Assembly (NCBI RefSeq): GCF_024713945.1
Contig: NC_134678.1
Location: 806,001-870,000 of the forward strand
From: Dermatophagoides farinae
Taxonomy: Eukaryota; Arthropoda; Arachnida; Sarcoptiformes; Pyroglyphidae
DNA: 64,000 bases
Direction: 5' to 3'
A model generated the notes under the pieces. The model had not been told where the DNA came from, made no database searches, and worked only from the letters and a program-made list of their open reading frames with translations. Shown here one piece after another: positions 39,001 through 50,725 of the stretch. The stretch's first letter is position 1. Each line of letters opens with the position of its first letter. The translations under genes and the position numbers were made by a program.

Positions 39001-39745
39001 TGAAAAAAAGAAGACAACTTACCAAATGATCAGATCGAAGTTTACGATAATGGCCAATACTACGTTTATTACGTGCATGTGGTAATGCACGATGTTGAAA
39101 ATGATATTCACGCTGCGAGCCTAATATCTGTTGTTGTTGTTGTTGTATGTGGGTGTGGGTGTGGGTGTGTGTGTGTTTTGGTGGACATGATGATAGAGAG
39201 AGAAAAAAAAATGAACAAACAAAGATAAAAAACAAAATGAGAAAATAATAATGATAATAATCATCAGTCATTTTTTTGAAAAATATAATAAGCCAACACA
39301 ATACACAGACAGACACACAATCGAAAGAAAAACGAATAAAAATTGATTTTGATCGATCGATTTTTTCTCGTTCAACTTATATATGAATATATCGATCAAT
39401 TTTTTTTTTTGGAATCCAATTATTTTTATTGTCATTATATAATTGACATTTCCAGTGCTGTTGACGAATTTTCATTTTCATTTTTTACTCTGATAGTGTG
39501 GTGTATTGATATTTTTTTTTTTTTTTTTGTTGTTCAATTCTTACCGGACCAAGATTTATAAATCCATGTTTTTTGGCTATCTGATGGGCTAATTGTTGAT
39601 CAATATTACGACGAAATCTAATTTGAAATGAATTGGTAAACACTTCATTTTGATGATGATTATGATTATTAGGGGTAAACTGTAATGATTGTTCTACAGT
39701 AATAATCATTATTATTAATATGGTCAACATGATCATCATGAACAT
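36091..39745 (-). CDS. PCSK2: Prohormone convertase 2 (PCSK2/amontillado)
   Basis: Kexin-type serine protease that matures neuropeptides in dense-core granules. Eight exons: 39745-39545, 39127-39023, 38098-37909, 37836-37745, 37663-37322, 37254-36941, 36851-36450 and 36379-36091. From the Met at 39745, followed at once by a signal peptide, it is about 644 residues (human 638). Pro-domain ends at RRIKRGY. Catalytic Asp lies in [13 protein letters not shown], His in [12 protein letters not shown] and Ser in [13 protein letters not shown]. The oxyanion residue is Asp in YVWASGDGG, the hallmark of PC2 (furin and PC1 have Asn). The P domain carries [12 protein letters not shown] and [15 protein letters not shown]. 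The frame is open further upstream to 40159 and beyond to an acceptor near 40182, allowing a 138-residue or longer low-complexity extension. I prefer the internal Met on length and signal peptide. Confidence 0.95.
38099..39022 (-). other. Long intron of PC2 with CGACT pentamers
   Basis: 924-bp intron between exons 2 and 3 of PC2, far longer than most of the gene's introns. It contains a (CGACT)6 array at 38500-38529 and A/T-rich low-complexity DNA. No coding segment is seen. Confidence 0.5.
38500..38529 (+). repeat. (CGACT)6 pentanucleotide array
   Basis: Six perfect tandem copies of CGACT inside the long PC2 intron. It is unlike the CA, CAT and GTT repeats elsewhere in the window. Confidence 0.9.
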
Positions 39746-42700
39746 TTTTGATGATTTGCATAAATAATTTCGTCGCTGCAATAATAATGGCCACCATATT
39801 GATGATTTCGATGATGATAATGTTGATAATAATAATGATGATGATGGTGATCGATGAGATTTTGTTACAGATAGCCAATCATATTTTCTTGTTGCAGTTG
39901 TGGTTTTATGATTTTTATTTAAAAAATTTAAATAATCATCATCATCATCATTGTTGTTGTTGTTGTTGTTGACAACATCGTGCCTTAATTTCGATGTTGT
40001 CGTTGTATCATCATTCTTCATATGATGATTGTAATTATAATGATTTTTATCGTTGTCGTTGGTGTCGCTGCCGCTGCCGCTGTTGTTGTTGTTGTTGTTG
40101 TTATTTTGATGATAACATTCGAATATGCTGGATCTATTGGATGACATGACACAAAACAATAGTAAAAATGATGAAACGAGCTAGAAAAGAAAAATCACAA
40201 TGAAAAAAAAATAGATAGATGGATGATTGTTGAATTAATCGATTGATTTAATCGATTTTTTTTCCGTATTCAATCAATCGATGATAAGCCAGCCATTCGG
40301 GTAGAACCAAAAAATAAATAAATTTCAATTTGAATTGAAGAAAAATTTTTGGATCTAAACAATCGGTCGTAATAATCACATACAAACAAACTGAACAAAA
40401 ATCACATCACATGATTTAAAACAAAACAAGCAAACAAGCAAACAACAACAACTACGACGACGACAACAACAACAAAATACAAAAAATGTCCATCACTGTC
40501 TGTCTTTCACTTTTATTATACACACGATAAATGTGAAAAAAAAAAATTTCCAACAACCAAAAATGACTACCAAAAACAATAATAACGAAAACGACGACAA
40601 CAACAACAACAACAATAACAACAATCTGATTGAACAACTAATGAATACTCAATGGAAAATAGATGAATAGAGTGAATGCAAGAAATATGAGTGAAAACCG
40701 ATGTTCGACACAAACAAACACAAACACAAACGAATACGAATAACAAAAAAAAAAAAAAAATTCTCGACGTCAAACGTTATGAGAATATTTTCCATTCTCT
40801 GTTGTTTGCCATCTACAGTTATATATAGGCCATATTTTTCTTCTAATATAGGGTATTATTTGTATGATGATGGAATAGTGGTACCAAAAAAAAAACAAAA
40901 AAAAAATCGAAATTCCTGAAAAAAACTAGAATTTCAGAATCGTTTGCGTTGAATCTAGTCTATAGTCTTTCTTTCGTTTTTATTATTATTATTATTTTGG
41001 ACCATTTAGATATGCGCACATTGATCATCCTTGGCACTTTTGGAATATTAAAAGAATGAATGAATCGATTTTGTCAGAATCGATTTATTCTATATATATA
41101 TACAGATGTATTTGAAAAATATCCAAGAATTTTTTCCATACACACACACACACACAGTGAGATAGCAATTTGAGTGATTCCAATTCGTGAATATCTATTT
41201 TTCCCCCTTCAGTGAACAGGACAGTCTCATATTCTCATGAATTTATACCAGAATTTTTTTTTTTTTTTTTGATAGTGAAGAATTTCGGTTGATGATGTGT
41301 TCCATTTTGTATCCGACACGAACAAAATTCAATATATATTGTTGAAACAGGAATTCCAGTAGGTGGCATTACTTGTCACTTGGAGGTTATCAGTGGTTTT
41401 CAACCGTTTTTTTTTGTTTATTTGGGTTCGCTCGGATATATAATACCAGTGGATATAATTCCTTTATCTCTTCTTCAAGTGGCTAATATCTAAAAATATC
41501 CGTGGACAAGCATAATTGATTGTAAACACAAACACACAGCATTAAATATTTTTCTTGTTGTGTTGTCGTGGCAATAATTCAATATCCGATGAGAGAAAAA
41601 AAAACGAACGACTAACCATCGATACAATCGATTCGAATGTTAATTTTTCATCAATATATTCGATTTTTATTTTTTATTTATTTATAACTGCTGCTGTTTT
41701 TGTCACCACAATCCACTTTTTTTTATGGAAAATTATTATTTATTTCCATGAAATTATGCAGAATTCACATGATGATGATGATGATGATTAACGATTCTAT
41801 CAACGTTTTTTTTCTGGTTGTTTGGCTAGCTTATCGTAGAAAAACAAAAAAAAAAAATTCTGTCACATTTGTAATTCCAATCAATATAATTCGGCCAATG
41901 GAATTAAAATTGATTGATCATCAGCATCAATGTCGTCATCATCATCAAATTCAACATAATCGATGAGTTCAAATAATATTGCCTTTTATTTAATGGAATG
42001 ATGATGAAAAAAAAACGATATATTTGTAATTCTGTTGATTGAATCGTTGGCACATAATGTAGGATTTCTTCATCGATCAAATCGAATCACATCGAATTAT
42101 CATCATTTCGCAATAATAAAATGGATTTTGCGTTCTTTCAAATCAATGCGTAGGTGTTTTGGTTTTTTGATTCGTTGAAACTTATTGAGACTATGGCTGC
42201 CACAATCAATAATGATTATCGTTTTGTTTCAACAAAAAAAAATTCTGAATTTTTGAAAGTTCAAAAAGATTTCTATAGAAACATAAAAAAAATTAATTCA
42301 ATTCAATGGATAGAATTTGAACATTCGGAACATTTTTCCGGTTTGATTTTTTTCCACCAAAGCTGCACTTTGCAAAAAAAAAACTTTTCATTTAATGAAA
42401 ATTCAATGGAAAGGGTTCAGTTTTTTTTTCATTTTTTTTCCACATTCCACATATTTACATTTTCGATGATCAAGTTTGATTTGATGGAAAAAAATTTCAT
42501 TCAATTGTCATTCATAATCATCACATTACAAACACACACCCACACACACACATACCGATTCATTGTGTCAATCTAAAATGAAATTCATTCGAATTTATTC
42601 AAATATTCGATTCCACTATTTTCATCCAACTGTGTGTGTGTGTTCAAATGGAATTTGAAATCATTTATATTCTTTTATTTCCCTATAGTGTTTCAATGAT

Positions 42701-43467
42701 GATGATGGATTTATTTGCATTTTACATCTACGTTTGTTAGTTTGTCTATGTGTGTTTTGCATTTATAATTCTTGAAAATTCTTGAGAATATCTCAACGAT
42801 CAATTTGTGAACAAACAAACAAACAAAAAAAAATTATTTTGGGAATTGACCATCATTGCCACCATTTTTATGATAACAAGACACACAGCAGCAGCAGTAA
42901 ATGGCAAATATATTAATATGCAACAGACATGTGAATTTTATTTTTCAAAAAAAAAAAAAAATCCAAATTCTTGTCGTCGTTGTCGTTTTTATATATATTA
43001 TCATTATCGTTTTATTCGCACATATTCTGTTTATTTCATCATAAATTTCAAACAAACTAGTTTTATGGTTCTTTTCTGAAAATTCTGAATGCTGAAAATG
43101 TTTGAAAAGCAATTTTTTTTTTTTGCTATATATAAATAAAACTTTGTTAAATGATGATAACGATGATGAGTTTGAATTGGCTGGCCGGTGGTTCCAAAAA
43201 AAAAAAAAAAAACTACAACATCATCAACATCCAGGGCAATGAAAACAAAAACGCCATGATGGAACTTTCTGCTTGAACACACACACACACACACACAGAA
43301 TAATTTTTTCTTTCCATCTCTCATGGAGTGATTGACGTCATTCGTGGTTGCCTTTATATATATAGTAGTAAGTTATTATATAAAAAAATAATTGAAAAAA
43401 ACAGCAGCAGTACTTAGAAGAATATAACAACAATCAAGCATCGTGTGTACGTCATTCAAAGAATATT

Positions 43468-43483
43468 GAAAGAATATTCTTTC
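43468..43483. repeat. 16-bp perfect palindrome containing GAATATTC
   Basis: GAAAGAATATTCTTTC reads the same on both strands. The GAAnnTTC core fits the shape of a heat-shock element, but with one clear unit and no transcript mapped this is only a structural note. Confidence 0.5.
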
Positions 43484-43940
43484 GTTTGTTCATTTTTTTT
43501 TTGTTTTGTTTTGTTTTCTTTTAGGCTAAAATAAAATGATTCTCATCTTTTTCCATTTGATGATTGATATATTAAATTCATTTCATCATTTTGTTGTTTT
43601 TATCTCTCTATATATAGTATGCTGCCCGGCATTTATATTCGTTTATTTAATCAAAAATAAAATTTAATTGCAATAAATATATGGACAAAATTATATGTAA
43701 TTCATATGCAATAATGTCTATATAAATTTTACCTGTGTATCATGCATACACTTGAAACCTGTTATATCATCATCATCATCATCATCATTAATAGGCCGGA
43801 TGGAATGTCATGTCTTGCAGCGAATCTAGAATGAATTCTGGATGATCAATTTTTTTTTTTATTCATCATCATCACCACCATAATATAAAAAAAAAACAAC
43901 GGCAATAAAAGTATCAAAAAAAAAAAAAAAAAAATTCTCT

Positions 43941-43967
43941 GAAATGACAAAAATTCATTGTCATTTC
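43941..43967. repeat. Short hairpin, 10-bp arms
   Basis: GAAATGACAA and TTGTCATTTC are perfect inverted repeats around a 7-nt spacer. No link to a gene end is obvious. Confidence 0.5.
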
Positions 43968-44154
43968 ATCATCATCATCATCAATTTTCTTGTTGTTTTT
44001 GTTTCTATTTTGATATAGCCAAATTGAACATCTGATTTTTTTTCCCATACAGCTTCACATTGTCTTTATCAATGATAAAAAAAAATTGGCTGTCAAATTG
44101 TATGGAACGATTTGGGCAAAATAATCTGTTTATTGCCGTAATTTTTTTTTTTTG

Positions 44155-44246
44155 TTGGTCAACAAACAAACAGAAACTCGACTTTTTTTTCTGGAATGTC
44201 GTTGGCTATTCGTCGTATATTTATGTTTGTCTTTGTTGTTGACCAA
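44155..44246. repeat. Fold-back with 11-bp perfect arms
   Basis: TTGGTCAACAA (44155-44165) is matched by TTGTTGACCAA (44236-44246). Pairing continues imperfectly inward through ACAAACAGAAAC-like sequence. Total span of 92 nt is hairpin-precursor size. Confidence 0.5.
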
Positions 44247-45047
44247 ATTAATAGTGTGTGTGTGTGTGTTTGTCTGTAAACTTTCACGATTTATCTTATT
44301 TTACACAATTATAAATCTTCATTCATTCATTCATTCATTCATTTGAATTTGAATTTGAATTGAATGTTTGTTTTAGCTGCTTTTTTTCACTCTGTAATGG
44401 CTATTCTTTAATTTTAATGTTTATAGATAGATAGATTAATGTCGATATAATATAGTTTGAGTATCGTGGCGCTTGGCGTTTGGTGGTGGTGGCAGAGATA
44501 ATGTTTACATTTTAGTTTTGTTGCTGTTGTTGTTGTTGTTATTTTGGCTACACAGGAAAAAATCCAATTTTAACATTGACATTTACTACTACACATTCGC
44601 ACACACACACACACACACAAAAATTGGGATTAAATTTCCGAATACATTTTTTTGTCGGGTATTTCAAAAAAAAAAAAAAAATGAAATGAAATGAAATGAA
44701 AAAAAATTTTATTCTCCGTCATCTTGTGATTCAATGAAAATCAGTCAGTTGGTTGGTTGGTTATCCAATTTCATCATCATTGAAATGAATGAATTAATGA
44801 GCGCGTGTGTGTGGGTGTAGGTAGGTGGGTATATATGTGCGATAATTAACACGTATCACACCAATTACATATATGTGACAATTGGAATTCAATTCATGTA
44901 AATGTGTGGAATATATATATATAAATATAAATTATATGATGATATATGATAATTTGGGCTGTTGTTGAATGTGGCATGTATAATAATTAGTCAAATTTTG
45001 ATGATTTATTGTCGTTGTCGTTGTTGTTGTTGTTGTTGTTGTTGGTT

Positions 45048-45198
45048 TCAAAGTTCTTCATGACATTTATATGCTTTACGACAATCGGCACCATTACGTC
45101 CAATACGTATGGCTTCAAAACTAGCACCAAATGGTAGTGAACGTTGATTTTCCAACATATAACTGGTTGCATATCTATGTAAAAAGAGATTTTTTTTT

Positions 45199-45229
<31 letters not shown>

Positions 45230-45941
45230 GTATTACTTCAATCAAACTTACCCTCCAACCTGTGCAATTAGATTACCCAATTCACGACTTTCACGTGCTG
45301 CATTCGATGCACCTTCACAAATGGAACGTTTTATACATTGTTTATCGGTGGCCAATACCGATTTAACATAACCTTGTATCATTGATATACCAGCTTGTGC
45401 TGCATTATCCATTGTATCTCTTAATCGTGATGTTGTTGATGTTGAACGTGCACGTTGTCCAAATGATGATTTTAATACTTCTAACATCTAGTAATAGTAG
45501 TAGTAGGGGTAAATTTTTTTTTTTTTTTTTTTTTTGAAAAAATTTTCAAATTTAAACCACACAACATACCTTGACAAAAACATTCAACACTTGACGTGAA
45601 GTGACCATTGATTCTTCATTTGTACCGAATAATAATTTTAACATTGTTTTCACTACATTTTTTGTATTCAAATATTGTAATATTTCACGTTTATCTTGAC
45701 TTAGCCGTATGTTACGATCATCGAGAAAATTATCAGCATTTGATGTTGAATTTGTGAATGAAAAATTTATTTGTGGCTGCTGCTGCTGCTGCTGCTGATG
45801 TTGTTGAATTGATGATGATGATGATGATGATGATGAATGTCCATTTGAATTATTTAGTTGTTGTTGAACGTATTGGCCATTGGTAAGCCAAAGAATTGAT
45901 GTAAAATTAATGAGAAAAATAAACAGATTGAATGAATGCAT
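45048..45941 (-). CDS. Unrecognised secreted protein with four conserved-looking Cys
   Basis: I do not recognise a named family. Three exons, 45941-45570, 45487-45252 and 45174-45048, with clean GT-AG junctions, give 244 residues. A signal peptide is clear (hydrophobic LFIFLINFTSILWLTNGQ). Residues about 25-80 are a Ser/Gln/Asn low-complexity linker. The second half is ordered-looking and carries ATDKQCIKRSICEGASNAAR, ELGNLIAQVGGYATSYM and ADCRKAYKCHEEL. The Cys pattern C-x4-C ... C-x5-C, with a GR-x-G before the last pair, resembles a loose pattern I recall from uncharacterised secreted arthropod proteins. It is likely an extracellular or cuticle/gland product, function unknown. Single-exon shadows do not explain three compatible splice junctions, so I judge it real. 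Confidence 0.75.
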
Positions 45942-46591
45942 TTTTTTCGGTTTCTTTGCGATTTTTTAACAGAATCGACAAGAATTGAAAATTTTTTTTC
46001 CTTCTACTTCAACACGTTGTTATATATCCAATCGAACAAACCGTTACATCGACACTACTGTTTGTGTGTGTGTGTGTGTATGTCTTTGAACAAGACGTCA
46101 AGGAAGGTAATGAAAAAATTTTTATTATTGAGGATATCAAGGTAGGTCATCCATCCAGATAATTCTTCTTATACAAAACATTCGTTTGCTCTTTTTTTTC
46201 AACAAATTCATTGTGAATACCGGTTTTTTTTTGTTTGGTTGTTCGCAGCCAATCTATGGTATCAACCTCAATCATCATCATCATCATCATCATCATGATC
46301 ATTTTTTTCAATTCGACTGGATTCTATTGAAATTCATTTACCGTTACCTTGTTGTTCAAGTTTTCCGTTTTCAATATAAAGAGTTGCCGGTTTTTAAAGA
46401 TTTTCTTTACAACAAAAAAAAAACAAAACAAAACAAAACAAGTCAATACCAAATACCAGATGCAAACGCATAAGAAATACTTGTTTTTATTTGGCCACCA
46501 CTACTACCTGGTGATGATCATTACTGGTCACAAGAACAAGTTCAAGGTTCAGCATTTTCTGGAAAATACGAACAACAAACAAACGAAAAAA

Positions 46592-46673
46592 AAAATGTTG
46601 GCCACACACAAAAAAAAAACTTGTCGAACCATTTTTTTTTCCTTATTCGTTTGTTGTTTGTGGCCAACATTTT
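46592..46673. repeat. Fold-back with 15-bp perfect arms
   Basis: AAAATGTTGGCCACA (46592-46606) is exactly complementary to TGTGGCCAACATTTT (46659-46673), with a 52-nt A/T-rich spacer. The arms contain the GC-rich core TTGGCCA, so they are not a by-product of homopolymers. Confidence 0.6.
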
Positions 46674-47885
46674 CGCCCATATATACTGAACACACGGATG
46701 AATCACACACATGGATGGATGGTCGAAAATAATAACAAAAAAAAACAGATCAATTTGTCATTGTCGGGGTAATGCTTTCGGTTATTTTTTTTCCATCATC
46801 ATCATCAAATTGATATCAAAAAAAAAAAAAAAAATCACTGAACTGGTGAAATAAAAATTTAGGCCACAAAATTAAGAAAAAATAAGAATCACATATCACA
46901 CACACACACCAGTGTTATTATAGTGGCTATTTTGACATTAAAATAGCCAGAAAAAAAAATCGAACGTTTTAAAAGCAAAGAAAATTACATTATCCCATTG
47001 TGTGTGTGTGTGTGTGTACGGGAATTATAGACCAAAAAGACCGTTTTTTTTTCTTTCGATAATTGAATTTTTCCAACAAATAAACACAAACAAACAACCA
47101 TTTCATTGTTTATTTAGATCAAAAAAATTTTTTTTTCTGATTTAATCACCACCTGAGAAAATTTTTACCTGACAATGTCACCTGTTTCCGGTAAAAGTTT
47201 CAATCAATCATTTCATTTCATTATTATTATTTAGTTTGTGAATTGAATAATCTTCGAAGATTGGAGATGTTTTTTTGTTTTTGTTTTTATATTACGAAAA
47301 TTGGTAAGAAAGAATGTCATTTATTCTTAGAAATTTTTTTATATGTAAAATAGTGATTTACAATCGAATAAATTAATGATCACAACGAATGGAAAATGAC
47401 GTGTTATCCATATTTTTTCTGATATGAAAATTTTTTTTTTTCATCATTTGTAATGATTTATAATGATAATCCTACTATTACGAAATGCGTTTTCGATTCG
47501 TGTGTTTGTGTGTGTATGTACGGTATGAACGTCATACAAAATTTGGTGCTCATAAAAAAAAAAAAAAAAAATCTTAAGCCCATGACAACATCATCAACAG
47601 AATCTAATCTAATAATTCAGAAAAGGAAACAACGACAGAGAGAGAGAGAGTAATGTAATTCGTTTTTCTTCTTAATAATAAGAAAATAAAATTCCATGAA
47701 TAACATCATCATCATCATCATCATGGAATCATCTTGAAAATGAAGTGAGAGAGAGAGATGGCCACAGACACAAACACAAACACATACGATGTGTATATGT
47801 TTGTGGATTAATTTAATTTTATTCTCCTAGATTCTATCTAGTCTGTAGATATGTAGCATAGTGATTCTTTTTTTTCATTTTTTCA

Positions 47886-47911
47886 TTTTTTTTTTTTTTT
47901 TTTTTTTTTTT
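47886..47911 (+). repeat. T26 homopolymer
   Basis: Uninterrupted run of 26 T, one of the longest homopolymers in the window; its length may be uncertain. Confidence 0.8.
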
Positions 47912-48100
47912 GGTTCTGTTTGTTACATCATAATCATCATGTTTGGATTTTTTTTCTTTTCTTTTGAAATCAAGATTTTATTGTGTTTATATATGAATCA
48001 TAAATTTGTAATAATAATAAGAATATATACAGAATATATAATGTAATGTGACCTATTGGGACCCTATAGGATAATGAATAATGAATGAAGCAGAATTTGC

Positions 48101-48102
<2 letters not shown>

Positions 48103-48154
<52 letters not shown>
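48103..48154 (+). repeat. (CA)26 microsatellite
   Basis: Perfect dinucleotide run in the spacer downstream of TMEM135, a likely length polymorphism. Confidence 0.95.
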
Positions 48155-48160
<6 letters not shown>

Positions 48161-48747
48161 AAACTCAATTATAAAATCAGCATCATCATCATCATCATCG
48201 TTGTTGTTGTTCAAAAACAATTGAGAAAAAGTATGCATCACGTTCAAAAATGGACCAATTTTTTTCATTTTTTGTTTTATTCGAAATAAAATCAAAAAAA
48301 AAATCGAAAAAATTTTTTTGTGTGTGTATGAATGATGTAGTGGTAGTGGTGAAAAACATGGAATTTTTTTTTCTTGAGAATATATCGCATACACACCAAA
48401 AAAAAAAAAAAACGCGATATATTTTCGTTTTCAATGATTTTGATTATTAATCATTTGAGATTGGCGCTGATGATGATGATGATGATGATGATGGCAATAC
48501 ATGTATACCTCTCGTGTACGATATACGATTATTGTCTTGTAATATGAGATTTTTTTTTTGTCCTCTTACAAAGATAGACAAATTTTTTGAATCTTCAATC
48601 TATCGATTGGTTGATTGACTGATTGATTGATTGATTGATTGATTGGAGAAAAAAGTACAGATTTTTTTTTGCACGTGAGATGTTAATTTTTTTTTTCTAT
48701 CACCAACTCCAACACACATATATATGTAAGATATCGAACTGATTGAT

Positions 48748-50381
48748 TTAAAAAAGCCATATTAATACAGATTCTTGAAATTGTCTAGTGGTGAATCGAA
48801 GATCATATGATGGTAGAAAATATTCATAACCTTTGGATGCATTTGTACCAAATACTTCGAGTACATTACGATTAATGTATTGTAAACGATTTTGACAAAT
48901 AGAATCCAAAAAACGTTTATATGATGGTTTCATTTGTGATGGTTCCAATATGGATGCATAGAATATTTGTGAACATGCAATAGCATAGATTATTGTTATC
49001 CATAATCGATCACATGGTATGTATCCTTTCATGACAGCAACGTTGAATAGTGCCTGTTATTTTTTTGGGGGTAATGATTTAAAGAATTTATTAATAATCA
49101 AAACATTCGATAATTGCTGCTAAACACACAAACCTCAACACTTTTCCATACTAAATACAATGACATTGATGTATTTGGTGTGGAAAATAATGAAAATGAT
49201 GCTGTTGATGCTAAAATTGATGACAATAAACAATTCCATGATCGATGATGAATGAAATGATTCAGCATACAAATGGATGAATTATAAACAGTAGAAAATG
49301 ATGATATAAACAATGCAAATGACAAATATCTAGATGATGAAATTAAATGATTTGGTCGAAAAACATTAAATGCATCAAGAAAATGGCCAGCCATTAATTT
49401 CGATATGAAACGTAAACCAAGCTGTGAAAACCAACCAAGTGTAAATGATTTTAAAAAACTTTGAAATAGAATATTTTCAAAACAAGAATATCCTAGATGA
49501 TGACTACAGTATGGATGACTATAGGCTAGAATTGGAAAACGATTCTTTATTGTAAACCACCAGAATCGACCGAGATGTTTTGGCCACCACCACCACCACC
49601 AACATTTATTCCAGAGGTTTTTGTTCGATTCAATTATTGATTCTTGATCATCATCGTCATTTTCATGTTCATGTTGTTGTTGTTGTTGTTGTTGTTGTGG
49701 TTGTTGTCGCCGACTATTTCGATTTCCAATTACCAATTGAAAAATAAAACAAATCAACGGATCACGTAATAAATTGTTTTCATAGATGAACAACAAAATG
49801 CTGATCGCCATTGTGAATAATAAATATTTTCCATTGGGCAATGGCCGTATATAACCACGTGATATGGAAATTTTATATGTAATTTCTGAGGCAATATTTG
49901 CAACATAAAATGCCAATGCTTTACGACGTGATGGCCGTTCATTCAATATGGCCAATAATGAACCAAAAAAACTGGGTAAATATGCATTCAATGGATAATA
50001 AAATCGGCCCGAAATACGTAAACTAAGACAAAGAAACAGAATGACAAGAAATGCATTGGCGCCCAAAAATATTGATGAACGTAAAATGCTTTGTGTGGTT
50101 TTCATTAGATTTTTTTGATCAAATTTTTTCTGCAATATTGTTTGTCCCTATATATAATGATGAAGAAAAAAAAATTAAATTTCAATCAATCAATCAATTA
50201 ATTGATAAAGTGAACAAACCAGATAAAGTGGTGCATAAAGTTTCAATGATTGTTGAAACACAATCAATCCAATTTCCAATGCCGCTGCTGAACAATATGG
50301 TGTCCATCCATGTCCCATTTCATAACAATTGTACGGTACATTCCATTCGGGTGAGAAAAATTTACTCAAAATTGAAGGCAT
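48748..50381 (-). CDS. TMEM135: TMEM135-like peroxisomal/mitochondrial membrane protein
   Basis: Multi-pass protein linked in vertebrates to mitochondrial fission, peroxisomes and lipid handling. Three exons, 50381-50220, 50147-49134 and 49053-48748, give about 493 residues (human 458). The Cys-rich N-terminal start is conserved: YNCYEMGHGWTPYC, then QQSLKLYAPLYL. Later come LPSFFGSLLAILNERPSRRK, ALAFYVANIASE, GHFLDAFNVFRP, TPNTSMSLYLVWKSVE and NRNVLEVFGTNASKGYEYF at the C-terminus, matching the human NRKVLDVFGTGASK. An inserted Gln/His/Asp-rich loop lies in the middle, coded by a TTG repeat near 49675. The start is fixed by the N-terminal Cys domain. Confidence 0.92.
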
Positions 50382-50701
50382 TTTTTGTTTAATTTGGATC
50401 AAACGAATTTTTTTAAAAAATTTACACACGTAATTTACACACAATTTTTCGGCAACAGCGAAAAAAAAAACAATATGTGAAAACTCATTCAACAATGGAA
50501 AATGGATAAATCAAGGTAACAATGGAATAAAATAAAGCGGTTATACCAGCGAATCATCCATAAATAATAATACAGTTAGATGAAAAGATGGATCAAACTT
50601 GTCAAACTGGCTAGTATCCTTGTTTAGTCTGTTCGAAAAGAAACAAACTGATGATGATGATGTGAAAAAGATGGCCAAAATAATATTTTTTTCCATATCT
50701 T

Positions 50702-50725
50702 TCTCTCTCTCTCTCTCTCTCTCTC
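50702..50725 (+). repeat. (TC)12 tract
   Basis: Perfect CT/GA dinucleotide run about 320 bp upstream of the TMEM135 start codon. GAGA-type runs can act as promoter elements in arthropods, but this is only suggestive. Confidence 0.8.

Larger units (their letters stand above)
40160..45047. other. 4.9 kb non-coding stretch upstream of PC2
   Basis: Lies between the PC2 5' side and the 3' end of the secreted-protein gene. It is dense in poly-A/T runs (for example near 41250 and 43920), (CA)n tracts (41145, 42530, 43280, 44600), CAT and TTG triplets, and TATATA stretches. Open frames here (up to 140 codons at 42154-42576, plus strand) are low complexity with no family and I do not call them. An AG acceptor on the minus strand near 40182 suggests a PC2 5' exon somewhere to the right. 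Two fold-backs and one palindrome are listed separately. Confidence 0.45.
45942..48747. other. 2.8 kb non-coding stretch between secreted gene and TMEM135
   Basis: Upstream of the secreted-protein gene and downstream of TMEM135. Contains a CAT run near 46275, poly-A/T tracts including T26 at 47886, (CA)26 at 48103, a GAT run near 48470 and a GATT repeat near 48615. No supported gene is seen. One fold-back is listed separately. Confidence 0.45.

Noticed and set aside
42154-42576. 140-codon open frame on the plus strand
   Set aside because: Phe/Lys/His-rich low-complexity translation across poly-A, poly-T and (CA)n tracts; it looks like chance.
48103-48154. CRISPR-like or satellite array
   Set aside because: It is a simple dinucleotide microsatellite with no unique spacers.
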